Shown here one piece after another: positions 18,435 through 26,604 of a stretch of DNA of 64,000 nt. Numbering within the stretch: the first letter of the stretch is position 1; every line of letters begins with the position of its first letter. The notes under the pieces are model-generated. The model ran no database searches and was not told the origin of the DNA. It saw only the letters and a program-made list of their open reading frames with translations. Origin of the DNA: Caldilineaceae bacterium. Lineage in GTDB: Bacteria; Chloroflexota; Anaerolineae; Caldilineales; Caldilineaceae. A program made the position numbers and the translations under genes. The stretch is from positions 44,664-108,663 of the forward strand of contig JAHBVH010000020.1 of NCBI GenBank assembly GCA_019637645.1. Direction: 5' to 3'.

Positions 18435-19268
18435 ATGCGGATTGCCCTCCTTTCTGATATTCACGGCAACCGCATTGCTCTGGATGCGGTCTTGGCTGAT
18501 ATTGAGGCGCAAGGGGGCGTCGATGCCTATTGGGTATTGGGTGATCTGGTCGCGGTTGGTCCGCAGCCGGTGCTGGTGTTGGAACGCTTGCAAACCTTGC
18601 CCAATGCCCATATCATCCGTGGCAATACCGATGTCTATATTGCCACGGGCGAGCGGCCACCGCCCCTGAGCGCCCAGATTGTCGCTAACCCGACCCTGTT
18701 GCCCATCTTTGAAGAGGTGGCGCAGACCATGGCCTGGACCCAAGGCGCGTTAGCCGCGACGGGGTGGCTGCCTTTTCTCGATGCCTTGCCCTTGGATCTC
18801 CGCCTGACTTTGCCCGATGGCACCCGCCTCTTAGGCGTACATGCTTCACCAGGGCAAGATAGTGGGCGTGGGATGCGGCCCGACTATCCCCACACCGAAT
18901 TGGTGGAACGGATCGCCGGTTGTGAAGCGGATCTACTCTGTGTCGGTCATACCCATTGGCCGATGAACATCCGCCTCGGAGCAACCCATGTGGTGAATTT
19001 AGGCAGTGTCAGCAATCCCCAGACGCCCGATCTCTGTGCGTGGTATGCCTTGTTGGTGGCCGATACCCACGGGTACACCCTTCGCCACCGGCAAGTACCC
19101 TATGATCGCGCCGCCGTGATCCAAGTGCTGCAGACGATGCGCCATCCTGCCCCGGGCTTTATTACACGCCATATGCAAGGCGCTTTCGTCCGCGATTGGG
19201 CGCTGCCGGAAAATGATGCACCTAACGAAGCCATAAACGGCAAGAAAAAGGAGAGCCCAGTTGGATAA
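18435..19268 (+). CDS. Calcineurin-like metallophosphoesterase
   Basis: 277 aa. All motifs of the YfcE/MJ0936-type dimetal phosphoesterases are present: DIHGN (Asp8, His10), LGDLVAVGP (Asp37), RGNTD (Asn64), GVHASPG and GHTH. Such enzymes hydrolyse phosphomonoesters or diesters. It starts 3 nt after the stop of the ThDP alpha gene and overlaps the kinase gene by 8 nt, so it is translationally coupled in the operon. A phosphatase and a kinase encoded back to back between two halves of one decarboxylase suggests a phosphorylated intermediate, which is inference. Confidence 0.85.
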   Translation: MRIALLSDIHGNRIALDAVLADIEAQGGVDAYWVLGDLVAVGPQPVLVLERLQTLPNAHIIRGNTDVYIATGERPPPLSAQIVANPTLLPIFEEVAQTMAWTQGALAATGWLPFLDALPLDLRLTLPDGTRLLGVHASPGQDSGRGMRPDYPHTELVERIAGCEADLLCVGHTHWPMNIRLGATHVVNLGSVSNPQTPDLCAWYALLVADTHGYTLRHRQVPYDRAAVIQVLQTMRHPAPGFITRHMQGAFVRDWALPENDAPNEAINGKKKESPVG

Positions 19269-20064
19269 CGCGTTGTTGCAGCCCGTGACCACAGGCCCGC
19301 TCGCTCCCTATATCCAGCAGACGCGCCGTGTCGAAGCCATTGTTATTGGCGAATCGCGCGATCAGGTCTATCGGCTGTGGGATGACCAGGCGCCCATTGG
19401 TTTTCTCAAAGTGGGGAGCCGCCAGAGTCTTGCGCCCTTGGCCGCGGATGCGGCGCGCCTGGAATGGCTGGCCGACCGTTTGCCGGTGCCGCGTCTGTTG
19501 GGCTACCAGGAGACGGCGGATGCCTGTTATCTGCTCATGGGCGTTATACCGGGCACAGATACGGCCACCTTGTCGCAGCAGGCAGGGATCGATCTCGAAC
19601 CGGTTGTGCGTCTGCTGGCCGCGGGCTTGCGCCAAGTTCATGCCGTGCCGATTGTTGATTGTCCTTTTGATGCGTGCTTGGCCCGCCAGATCGAGCAGGT
19701 GCAGTTCCGCCTGGCGCGTGGCTTGGTCAATGCCGATGTGATTGGTGGCCCGTGGGCAGGACGGCCCATCCCCGATCTCTTTGCCGAGTTGTTGGCGACG
19801 ATCCCGCCCGTTGAAGATCTGGTCTTGACCCATGGCGACTACTGTCTGCCGAATATTCTCTTGGAAGGTGACCAAGTGAGTGGCTTTGTGGACTTGGGGC
19901 GCGTCGGCGTGGCTGATCGTTATCGCGATCTGGCGCTCGTGCAACGCAGCTTGATCCGCAATTGTGGCCCGGCCTGGGTGCCCTACTTCTTTGCCGAATA
20001 TGGCCTGCCCCAGCCGGATGAAGCCAAGTTGACCTTCTATCAACTACTGGATGAGTTTTATTAG
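19261..20064 (+). CDS. APH(3')-like aminoglycoside phosphotransferase family kinase
   Basis: 267 aa, the standard APH(3') length. The ATP lysine is in GFLK (Lys50). The catalytic loop is LTHGDYCLPNILL (His191, Asp193, Asn198). The metal-binding segment is GFVDLGRVGVADRYRDLA (Asp211), and the C-terminus ends FYQLLDEFY. These are the signatures of true APH(3') enzymes rather than generic choline-kinase-like proteins. The start is TTG at 19261 behind aaaaaggag, overlapping the phosphoesterase gene. It may phosphorylate an aminoglycoside or, given the operon, a pathway metabolite. The name does not prove resistance. Confidence 0.82.
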   Translation: MDNALLQPVTTGPLAPYIQQTRRVEAIVIGESRDQVYRLWDDQAPIGFLKVGSRQSLAPLAADAARLEWLADRLPVPRLLGYQETADACYLLMGVIPGTDTATLSQQAGIDLEPVVRLLAAGLRQVHAVPIVDCPFDACLARQIEQVQFRLARGLVNADVIGGPWAGRPIPDLFAELLATIPPVEDLVLTHGDYCLPNILLEGDQVSGFVDLGRVGVADRYRDLALVQRSLIRNCGPAWVPYFFAEYGLPQPDEAKLTFYQLLDEFY

Positions 20065-20099
20065 GCGGTTGCGGGAAAAGCGAGTATGTGAGGAAAGAT

Positions 20100-20173
20100 A
20101 GGACGCGGATACACGCGGATTGCCGCGGATAAAAACAAAAAATCCGCGTGTATCCGCGTAAATCTGCGTCCTA
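20100..20173. repeat. Palindromic intergenic repeat with CGCGGAT motifs
   Basis: A left arm of three 10-bp units ending in gcggat (from ggacgcggat) faces a right arm of atccgcg units ending atctgcgtccta, separated by an A-rich loop. It forms an imperfect hairpin between the kinase and ThDP beta genes. It is unrelated in sequence to the CCTGTCAGG family and only one copy is seen in the window. Confidence 0.8.
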
Positions 20174-20199
20174 ACCACCCTAGCTAACGGAGACGAGCT

Positions 20200-20772
20200 A
20201 TGAAACGTGCTGATTGTATCAAAGCCCTTTATCCTGAGTTTGAAAGTTGTTTGGTCGTAACGATCATGGGGGCGTGTGCGCAGGAATTATATGATCTAGG
20301 CCATCGCGATAACTTTTTCTACCTCCAGCATGCCATGGGCTTGGCCTCGTCGATTGGGTTAGGGCTGGCGCTGAACCGTCCGCAGCAGCGGGTGGTTGTG
20401 TTGGATGGCGATGGCTCGGTGTTGATGAACCTGGGCACCTTGGCTACGTTGGCGCGCTATCGTCCGCGCAATTTGATCCACCTGATCTTTGATAATGGCA
20501 GCTTGCTTTCTACCGGTGGCTTTGCGACCCATACGACCGCGGGGCTAACCGACTTGGCCTTGATTGCCCAGGGCGCGGGTTGCCCCCATGTGGCCGCGGT
20601 CAACAATATGTACGATTTCATGGCAGCCATGGCCGATGCCTTTGACCGCGCTGAGTTGAGCGTGATTGTCGCCAAGGTGGAGGCGGTGGGGCCAGATCAT
20701 TTTGGCATGGATCTCAAACTGCCCGAAAATGCCATTCGCTTTGAACGGTATATCCGGGAACAGGCGCAATAG
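20200..20772 (+). CDS. ThDP-dependent decarboxylase, PP-domain (beta) subunit, sulfopyruvate decarboxylase-like
   Basis: 190 aa. It is the diphosphate-binding half of a thiamin diphosphate enzyme: LQHAMGLASSIGLGLAL, then the cofactor motif DGDGS (69-73) to DNGS (98-101), then STGGFATHT. The pattern is that of ComE/phosphonopyruvate decarboxylase C-terminal halves. Together with the alpha subunit at 17916 it should form an alpha-beta decarboxylase of a substituted pyruvate. The ATG follows ggagacgagct. A palindrome sits just upstream. Known sulfopyruvate decarboxylase subunits are usually adjacent, so the two intervening genes are unusual. Confidence 0.85.
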   Translation: MKRADCIKALYPEFESCLVVTIMGACAQELYDLGHRDNFFYLQHAMGLASSIGLGLALNRPQQRVVVLDGDGSVLMNLGTLATLARYRPRNLIHLIFDNGSLLSTGGFATHTTAGLTDLALIAQGAGCPHVAAVNNMYDFMAAMADAFDRAELSVIVAKVEAVGPDHFGMDLKLPENAIRFERYIREQAQ

Positions 20773-20842
20773 CCGGCAATTGTTTGAACATTCGCGAACG
20801 AACTGGACAATTACATAGATAATAGATAAAGGAGAAATCCCA

Positions 20843-21634
20843 ATGTCATCACCTGTTACCGTGTTATCCTTGTTGGTCGAAGAGCTGCGCAGTGGGCGCG
20901 TCAAGGTGGTTGATCTAACGCAGCCATTGGGGCCGGAGACGCCGGTGATCGAATTGCCGTCGATCTTTGCGCCATCGCCAGGGCTTTCGGTGGAAGTGAT
21001 CTCCCACTATGATGACAAAGGGCCAGCTTGGTATTGGAATACGATCCAACTAGGTGAGCACACCGGCACCCACTTTGATGCCCCAGCCCACTGGATCACT
21101 GGCAAAGATCGGGCCAACAATACCACCGATACAATTCCTGCGCGTCAATTTGTCGGCCCGGCTTGTGTCATTGATGTGAGCGCAGAAGTGGCGCACTATG
21201 AAGATTTCTTGCTGACGCGTGAGATCGTCCAGGCGTGGGAAGGAGTGCATGGCAAGATCCCGGCGGGGGCGTGGCTGTTGCTGCGCACCGATTGGTCCAA
21301 ACGCCAAGGGCGGGAAGCCTTTCTCAATGCCAAGGAAGATGGGGCCCATTCGCCTGGCTTTCACCCCGATTGTGTGCGCTTTCTGGCCCAAGAACGCGAT
21401 GTGTTGGGGGTTGGCGTCGAAACAGTGGGCACTGATGCGGGGCAAGCGGCGACCTTTGATCCACCTTTCCCGGCCCATACTATCATGCAAGGCAATGGCA
21501 AATTTGGCTTGGCTAGCCTCTGCAATCTTGATCAACTGCCTGCCACTGGCGCAGTCGTGATTGCCGCGCCCCTCAAGCTCGTCAATGGCTCGGGCAGCCC
21601 CTTGCGGGTGCTAGCGCTGACCCCGGCACAGTAG
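20843..21634 (+). CDS. Cyclase family protein (kynurenine formamidase-like)
   Basis: 263 aa. The metal-binding signature of the cyclase/KynB family is EHTGTHFDAPAHW (His73, His77, Asp79, His83), with the second conserved region GVGVETVGTDAGQA. Members hydrolyse N-formylkynurenine, isatin and other amides or lactones with Zn or Mn. aaaggagaaatccc precedes the ATG. It is the last gene of the same-strand run starting at 15721. It is one of two amidohydrolase-type genes in that run, suggesting an amide or lactam substrate. Specific function unknown. Confidence 0.85.
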   Translation: MSSPVTVLSLLVEELRSGRVKVVDLTQPLGPETPVIELPSIFAPSPGLSVEVISHYDDKGPAWYWNTIQLGEHTGTHFDAPAHWITGKDRANNTTDTIPARQFVGPACVIDVSAEVAHYEDFLLTREIVQAWEGVHGKIPAGAWLLLRTDWSKRQGREAFLNAKEDGAHSPGFHPDCVRFLAQERDVLGVGVETVGTDAGQAATFDPPFPAHTIMQGNGKFGLASLCNLDQLPATGAVVIAAPLKLVNGSGSPLRVLALTPAQ

Positions 21635-21837
21635 CAGTAGTTGGATGCTTCCTTGCTGTCGTTGGTTACGCCCAATTCGGTTGGCTGGCCGCTTCTGCGT
21701 ATAATGGAATCATAGGCGTTATGCAGTTCCTTGGTGGCGCGATTGCCACCATCCTTGCTTGTTTGATCAAGGAAGTTAGTTTGCCCTGCGATTAGCCTGT
21801 GGCCCTAGTTACGCACGCCTAATGAACAGAAAGAGAT

Positions 21838-22479
21838 ATGCCAATGAATCCATTGAATCCATTGAATCCATTTATCCACCAGAAGCAGACAGGACAACGG
21901 GGTGTACTCGTTGGGATGTTGCTGTTGGTGCTGCTTCTCGCTAGCTGTACACGGCCCCATCAATTTAGTGGCACTGTCTTTGACGCACCGGTTCAAGCCT
22001 TTCCTTTTGAAGGCACCGGTAATAACGGGCAACCTTTTCGCCTGAGCGACCATCTGGGCAAGGTGGTTGTGCTCTTTTTTGGCTATACGTTTTGCCCCGA
22101 TATTTGTCCCTTAACCCTGGCTGATTTGAACCGCGTGGCGCAGGAATTGGGAGAGGACGCACAGGATCTAGTGGTCGTTTTGGTGACCATCGATCCCGAA
22201 CGCGACACGGTTGAGCGGCTGACTGACTATGTCAACGCCTTCAATCCAACATTTTATGGAGTGCGGTTAGAAGGCGAGATGTACGAGGCAACCAAGGCGG
22301 CCTATGGTGTCTATACCGAGAAGAATACATCGGCCAGCAGTGACCCCGAGAACTATTATGTGGATCACAGCGGTGGGGTTTATATTATCGACAAGACCGG
22401 TAAACTTAGCCAGGCTTTTCGCTATGATGCTGGGGTAGAGGCGATGGTGCCGGATCTGCAATATTGGTTGCGTCAGTAA
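21838..22479 (+). CDS. SCO1/SenC/PrrC family copper chaperone lipoprotein
   Basis: 213 aa. A hydrophobic signal segment ends in the lipobox LASC (about residue 36-39). The thioredoxin-like domain has the copper motif TFCPDICP (Cys86, Cys90) and the third ligand His177 in YYVDHSGG. SCO proteins load copper into the CuA site of cytochrome c oxidase. The first codons contain a nine-base repeat (aatccattg twice, then aatccattt, about 21846-21872), giving NPLNPLNP. It is convergent with the FixH-like lipoprotein gene. The neighbouring genes also look like respiratory maturation. Confidence 0.9.
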   Translation: MPMNPLNPLNPFIHQKQTGQRGVLVGMLLLVLLLASCTRPHQFSGTVFDAPVQAFPFEGTGNNGQPFRLSDHLGKVVVLFFGYTFCPDICPLTLADLNRVAQELGEDAQDLVVVLVTIDPERDTVERLTDYVNAFNPTFYGVRLEGEMYEATKAAYGVYTEKNTSASSDPENYYVDHSGGVYIIDKTGKLSQAFRYDAGVEAMVPDLQYWLRQ

Positions 22480-22513
22480 TCAGGTAGAAGTTACGCCTGA
22501 CTGGCGTGACCAG

Positions 22514-22546
22514 AGAGCTGACAGGTTTGGAAAACCTGTCAGCTCT
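22514..22546. terminator. Palindrome of the dispersed family, bidirectional terminator candidate
   Basis: A 15-bp perfect stem AGAGCTGACAGGTTT / AAACCTGTCAGCTCT has a 3-nt loop and lies between the convergent ends of the SCO and FixH-like genes. The left flank ggtagaagttacgcc (22483-22497) matches the outer end seen in other copies. Confidence 0.85.
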
Positions 22547-22563
22547 TGTCCAATTGGCTGTAC

Positions 22564-22983
22564 CTAGGGCTGTTGAACACCGGCATTAGTGACCGTCAAA
22601 TTGATATCCTTGGTGACTTGTGAGCCATCCGCCAAGGTGACGCTTACGGTAATAATCCAATCGCCCAACATGGAAAATTGAAAAGGCACTTGGTAGATGC
22701 CATCGGCTGTGCCATCGGCAACATCCGTAATGGTATCGGTGAAGACCGGGGCCATTCCCGCATGGTTCATATTCCCCTCCACGCTCACGCTGGCATCTGT
22801 AATGGCTTCATCGGCGGCATTCTGAAGTTGGATCGCCAGGGCTGTTGTGGCGGCACCTTGCTCCACGGGCAGCAAGGTGATCTGCACATTGGGATTCTCT
22901 CCCCCCTGTGAGGTTGCCCCACAGGCTGTTATGAAGGCCAAGCTAAGTACGCAAAGCCACTGTATAAGGCGCTGTCGCTTCAT
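22564..22983 (-). CDS. FixH/YtkA-like lipoprotein
   Basis: 139 aa. The signal peptide has the lipobox FITACGA. The mature part is one immunoglobulin-like YtkA/FixH-type domain (NVQITLLPVEQG, then VSVEGNMNHAGMAPVF, then FQFSMLGDWIITVSV), with Met and His residues in the MNHAGM stretch that could bind copper. Start ATG 22983 follows agaaggaag on the minus strand. Upstream in-frame starts lack a ribosome binding site. A role in copper handling or oxidase maturation is inferred from this domain and from the adjacent SCO gene. Confidence 0.7.
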   Translation of the reverse strand: MKRQRLIQWLCVLSLAFITACGATSQGGENPNVQITLLPVEQGAATTALAIQLQNAADEAITDASVSVEGNMNHAGMAPVFTDTITDVADGTADGIYQVPFQFSMLGDWIITVSVTLADGSQVTKDINLTVTNAGVQQP

Positions 22984-23239
22984 GAGCCGCACTTCCTTCT
23001 TCTCTGCCATTGGTTGCTTGCTTACTCTCATTCCTGCTCTCATCCTGTTACATCCTATGCCTGTAAATTTTGCAGTGGCGCGGTACGCGGCACCTTATTC
23101 TAGTGCGACTTGCCGGGCTGGGCAAACCCGTCACGCCTTGTTAACGGTTGGCGTAATTCTCTTGGCTACCAAGCCTTTGTTATAATGAGCAATAGCATAT
23201 TCTGCGCATTGCCAGCTTGATGTGAGTTCGGAGGTGAGC

Positions 23240-24052
23240 TTGAAGGGCAGGAAACTTTCCGGTTACCACCTAGGTGTATATGGACTATCGGTGGTCGGTT
23301 TGCTGGGTAGCCTTGTCCTGGCGGCTACGCTGGGGCCGCGCCCGAGTCTTGCCCACGGTGGGTCGGTGATTGATAGCGGCTACACCAATCATTTTGAATG
23401 GCTCGTCACCATGGATCCCTATCCGATCCAGACGGGGCAGGCGATGGTCACGCTGTTGGTCTACGACTTAACCACCTATGAGCCGATGAACAATTTGCGA
23501 CAAGTCACTCTCTATATGGCGGCGCCGGGTACCCAACGTCCTTGTTGTAACCCAACCGAGTTGAGTGCCCCAATCCGCTTGCGCATCGATCCACAGCTCT
23601 ACCCGGGTGACTATTCTGAACTGATTACCTTTGCGCAACCGGGTGATTGGGCCCTCCAATTTGTGGTAGAAGACGGCGAACGCTCGTTTGCGGTTGTCGT
23701 GCCGATGATGGTCGTGCCCGCCCAACCAGGGCAGAGCTGGTCGCCCGCGCTAGAGGGGCCTGATGTGGCGGCCACGGCAACCGCCTTTGCCCAAAATGTG
23801 CAACAAGCCCGGCAGCAGAATAGCCCGTTGGCTGGAATGCTTTCCCCGCTTGTGCCCTCCCCGCTGGCCGCCGATGCGCTGGCGCTTACCGTCAACACCG
23901 GAGGCACCTTCACCTTCCTGGGCTTGTCCTGGTGGCTATGGGGTGTGGCGGCCTTGATCCCGATTGGAATGGGCTGGTTGCTGCTCCGTTCGCCGCAAGC
24001 CAAGCAAGAAGATGAAGGAGCAGATGAGGTAGAGACGCCAGAAGGTGAGTGA
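23240..24052 (+). CDS. Membrane-anchored extracytoplasmic protein, function unknown
   Basis: 270 aa from the TTG at 23240, which follows a strong ggaggtga. A GTG at 23222 would add six residues without such a site. An N-terminal signal/anchor helix is followed by an all-beta domain (about 35-165) reminiscent of YtkA-like domains, with the Cys pair PCCNP. A linker and a C-terminal transmembrane helix (about 225-250) then lead to an acidic tail. I do not recognise a named family. Position between the FixH-like lipoprotein and a polyferredoxin suggests involvement in respiratory-chain assembly. Confidence 0.6.
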   Translation: MKGRKLSGYHLGVYGLSVVGLLGSLVLAATLGPRPSLAHGGSVIDSGYTNHFEWLVTMDPYPIQTGQAMVTLLVYDLTTYEPMNNLRQVTLYMAAPGTQRPCCNPTELSAPIRLRIDPQLYPGDYSELITFAQPGDWALQFVVEDGERSFAVVVPMMVVPAQPGQSWSPALEGPDVAATATAFAQNVQQARQQNSPLAGMLSPLVPSPLAADALALTVNTGGTFTFLGLSWWLWGVAALIPIGMGWLLLRSPQAKQEDEGADEVETPEGE

Positions 24053-24125
24053 TGATAGAGAAGGTGATGATAGAGAAGGTGATGATAGAGAAGGTGATGA
24101 TAGAGAAGGTGATGATAGTGAAGAT
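24051..24125. repeat. 15-bp tandem repeat, four perfect copies plus one degenerate
   Basis: The unit gatgatagagaaggt is repeated four times (24051-24110) and then decays. It begins on the stop codon of the preceding gene and lies 100 bp before the next start. Confidence 0.9.
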
Positions 24126-24223
24126 AGAGGCGGTCCAGCGCAGTAGCAATAAAAGAAGCTCCTGGCTAGAAGGTTCGTTGGCGTGAAATGTTCGGTGACG
24201 TAATTCGGTTGTAGGAGTCATGA

Positions 24224-25669
24224 ATGACCCATTCACTAGCGCAACGGCGCGCCCCGCTCGATCTGCTGCGGGTGCCGTTGCTTGGGAAAGTACTACGCTG
24301 GAAACATAATCGCACCGTGGCGCAGTTTGTCTTATTTGCGCTGGCTGCCGTGATTATTCTCGATGGTTTGTTGGGAAGCCCCTTGGCGGCCAAAAATGTG
24401 GCAACGGTGGCGGCCTGGGTCCATTATCGGGGGCTCGTGGTCTTAGCCCTGCTCCTCGTCGGCAATCTTTTTTGCGCGGCCTGTCCTTTTGTCTTGCCCC
24501 GCAAGTTGGCAAAATGGCTGGGGCGGCCAACGCAACGCTGGCCGCAGGTGCTGCGCAATAAATGGCTGGCCTTGGCCGGGTTGGTGGGCATTATCTATGC
24601 CTACGAACTTTTTGACCTCTGGGCAACGCCGTGGTGGACGGCGTGGTTGGCTGTGGCCTATTTTGTTACGGCTTTTGTGCTGGAGGCCCTGTTCACCCGT
24701 AACAGCTTTTGTATGTATGTCTGTCCGCTGGGTACTTTTAACTTTCTCTACAGCACCGTCAGCCCCTTACAAATTACCGCGCGCGAGCAGAAGGTTTGTC
24801 ACGATTGTCAGGGCCACGAGTGCATCAACGGCAGTGCCACGCAGCAGGGCTGCCAGCTTGAGCTTTTTGTGCCAACCATTCAGAGCAATCTGAACTGCAC
24901 CCTCTGCCTGGACTGTGTGAAAGCCTGCCCCTATGACAATGTGGCGCTGGCGGTGCGGCCACCGGGCGATGAACTCTTTCGCCAGAGCTGGCGCAATCGC
25001 CTGGATCTGGCCTGGTTGGCGATTGTGACCGCCTTTCTGGGCTTGGGCAATGCCTTTGGGATGACGCCACCGGTCTATGTGCTGGAACAACAATTGGCAA
25101 CTTTGCTGAATACCCAAAGTGAAGCCCTCGTGTTGGGGCTGATCTATCTCGGTGGTGCGGTGGTAGGCCCCTTGCTTTTGGTCTATGGCGCGGCTTGGCT
25201 CAGCCGGTTGTTGACCACTCTTGTGCAGCAAGGCCGGAAACCAATGGAGCCGCTCAATCGTTATCTCATGCGCTATGCCTACAGCTTTGTGCCCTTGGGC
25301 TTTGCCATTTGGTTGGCCCACTATCTCTTTCATTTGCTTACCGGTGCCATGACCATTGTGCCAGCAATGCAGACCTTTTTCCAACGCACCTTGCAGTGGC
25401 CACTGCTGGGTGAACCCAATTGGCAGTTGGCGACACGTTTTATTCCAATGGTAGAGACGATCCAACTGTGGCAGAGTGTCATTACCTATGGCGGTCTCTT
25501 GGCCGCGTTGGCTTTGGTGCTGACCGCCGCCCGCAACCATCAGCACAACAGCCGCAGTGCTTTGCTCGAAGCGCTGCCCTGGGTCGTTGTCTTGGTCTTG
25601 CTGGCTGTAGCCAGCGGTATGACCTTTTTATTGCCCATGGAGATGCGGGGCAGTGCGATCGGTGGGTAG
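24224..25669 (+). CDS. NapH/CcoG-like membrane protein with two 4Fe-4S clusters
   Basis: 481 aa, about nine transmembrane helices. The Cys motifs are CAACP (84-88), CMYVCP (163-168), a four-Cys set at 192, 195, 200 and 210, and a canonical CTLCLDCVKACP set (225, 228, 231, 235). This is the layout of NapH/NosR-C-terminal/CcoG polyferredoxins that move electrons across the membrane to copper or molybdenum oxidoreductases. The C-terminal half carries additional membrane helices beyond NapH, ending LLPMEMRG. Given the upstream SCO and FixH-like genes, a role in copper-oxidase or nitrous-oxide-reductase-type maturation is the best inference. No structural reductase is present. Confidence 0.78.
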   Translation: MTHSLAQRRAPLDLLRVPLLGKVLRWKHNRTVAQFVLFALAAVIILDGLLGSPLAAKNVATVAAWVHYRGLVVLALLLVGNLFCAACPFVLPRKLAKWLGRPTQRWPQVLRNKWLALAGLVGIIYAYELFDLWATPWWTAWLAVAYFVTAFVLEALFTRNSFCMYVCPLGTFNFLYSTVSPLQITAREQKVCHDCQGHECINGSATQQGCQLELFVPTIQSNLNCTLCLDCVKACPYDNVALAVRPPGDELFRQSWRNRLDLAWLAIVTAFLGLGNAFGMTPPVYVLEQQLATLLNTQSEALVLGLIYLGGAVVGPLLLVYGAAWLSRLLTTLVQQGRKPMEPLNRYLMRYAYSFVPLGFAIWLAHYLFHLLTGAMTIVPAMQTFFQRTLQWPLLGEPNWQLATRFIPMVETIQLWQSVITYGGLLAALALVLTAARNHQHNSRSALLEALPWVVVLVLLAVASGMTFLLPMEMRGSAIGG

Positions 25670-25677
25670 CCGACCAG

Positions 25678-25710
25678 AGACCTGACAGGTTTTCCAAACC
25701 TGTCAGGTCT
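25678..25710. terminator. Palindrome of the dispersed family, terminator candidate
   Basis: A 15-bp perfect stem AGACCTGACAGGTTT / AAACCTGTCAGGTCT has loop TCC. It lies just after the polyferredoxin gene and is followed by gtccaagggcgtaccttct, the reverse-complement form of the outer arm. Confidence 0.85.
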
Positions 25711-25758
25711 TGTCCAAGGGCGTACCTTCTAACCTAGCAAAGTGAAGAGTATAAGCGA

Positions 25759-26604
25759 ATGATGACCGCCAATCTGCAACCAACTGCAGCCAGCCCCTTG
25801 TTCTTTCTTAAATTGGGCGGGTCGCTCATTACGGATAAACGGCAGAGCGAACAAGTGCGGGCCGCGGTTTTACACCGGTTGGCCGTTGAATTGGCCGCGG
25901 TACGGGCCGCACAGCCCACCTTGCGCCTGATTATTGCCCATGGTTCTGGTAGCTTTGGTCATGTGCATGCCAAACGCTATGGCACACGGGCCGGGGTGAA
26001 AACGCCTGCCGAATGGCTGGGGTTTGCCCTGACCGCCGACGCCGCGGCGCGCCTCAACCGTTTGGTGATCAGCGCCTTGTTGCAAGCCGGTATTCCCGCC
26101 TGGAGTTTGCAACCGAGTGCCTTATTGCGCTGTGTGGATGGCCGGATCGACCGGGGGATGATCGATAATATTGAACAGGCGCTGGCCTGTGGACTGGTGC
26201 CGGTCGTCTTTGGGGATGTCGCTTTGGATGATGTGCGTGGGGGCACCATTGCCAGCACCGAAGAGATCTTTGAGTGGCTGGCGCGAGCGTTGCTCCCACA
26301 GCGGATTGTATTGGCTGGCGAAGTTGACGGCATCTATACGGCTGACCCACAACTTGACGTGACCGCGCAACGCATTGCCCAGCTGACCCCGCACCGCTTG
26401 GCGGTTCTGGAAGCGAACTTGGGCAGCAGCCACGGCGTCGATGTGACCGGTGGCATGGCGGCCAAGGTGGCGCAATCGATGCGGATGATTGCCCAGATCC
26501 CTGGCTTGGCGCTGATCCTCTGTAGTGGGTTGATCGAGGGGAATGTTCAGGCTGCGCTATCACCTGTGGCTCGCGCGGTGGGGACCCAGATTACTGGAGA
26601 TTGA
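25759..26604 (+). CDS. Isopentenyl phosphate kinase
   Basis: 281 aa, amino-acid-kinase fold. It has N-terminal KLGGSLITDK, then AHGSGSFGHVHAKRYG with the phosphate-binding/catalytic His68 that marks isopentenyl phosphate kinases. GDVALDDVRGG, LAGEVDGIYTADP and VTGGMAAKV follow. The enzyme converts isopentenyl phosphate to isopentenyl diphosphate in the modified mevalonate route of archaea, and it is known from Chloroflexota such as Roseiflexus. No other isoprenoid gene is next to it. The preceding palindrome probably ends the upstream operon, so this gene likely has its own promoter. Confidence 0.88.
   Translation: MMTANLQPTAASPLFFLKLGGSLITDKRQSEQVRAAVLHRLAVELAAVRAAQPTLRLIIAHGSGSFGHVHAKRYGTRAGVKTPAEWLGFALTADAAARLNRLVISALLQAGIPAWSLQPSALLRCVDGRIDRGMIDNIEQALACGLVPVVFGDVALDDVRGGTIASTEEIFEWLARALLPQRIVLAGEVDGIYTADPQLDVTAQRIAQLTPHRLAVLEANLGSSHGVDVTGGMAAKVAQSMRMIAQIPGLALILCSGLIEGNVQAALSPVARAVGTQITGD

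Noticed and set aside
19261..20064. Calling the APH(3')-like gene an acquired antibiotic-resistance gene
   Set aside because: It overlaps an operon neighbour, has the same codon style as its surroundings and no mobile element nearby, so acquisition is unsupported and the substrate is unknown.
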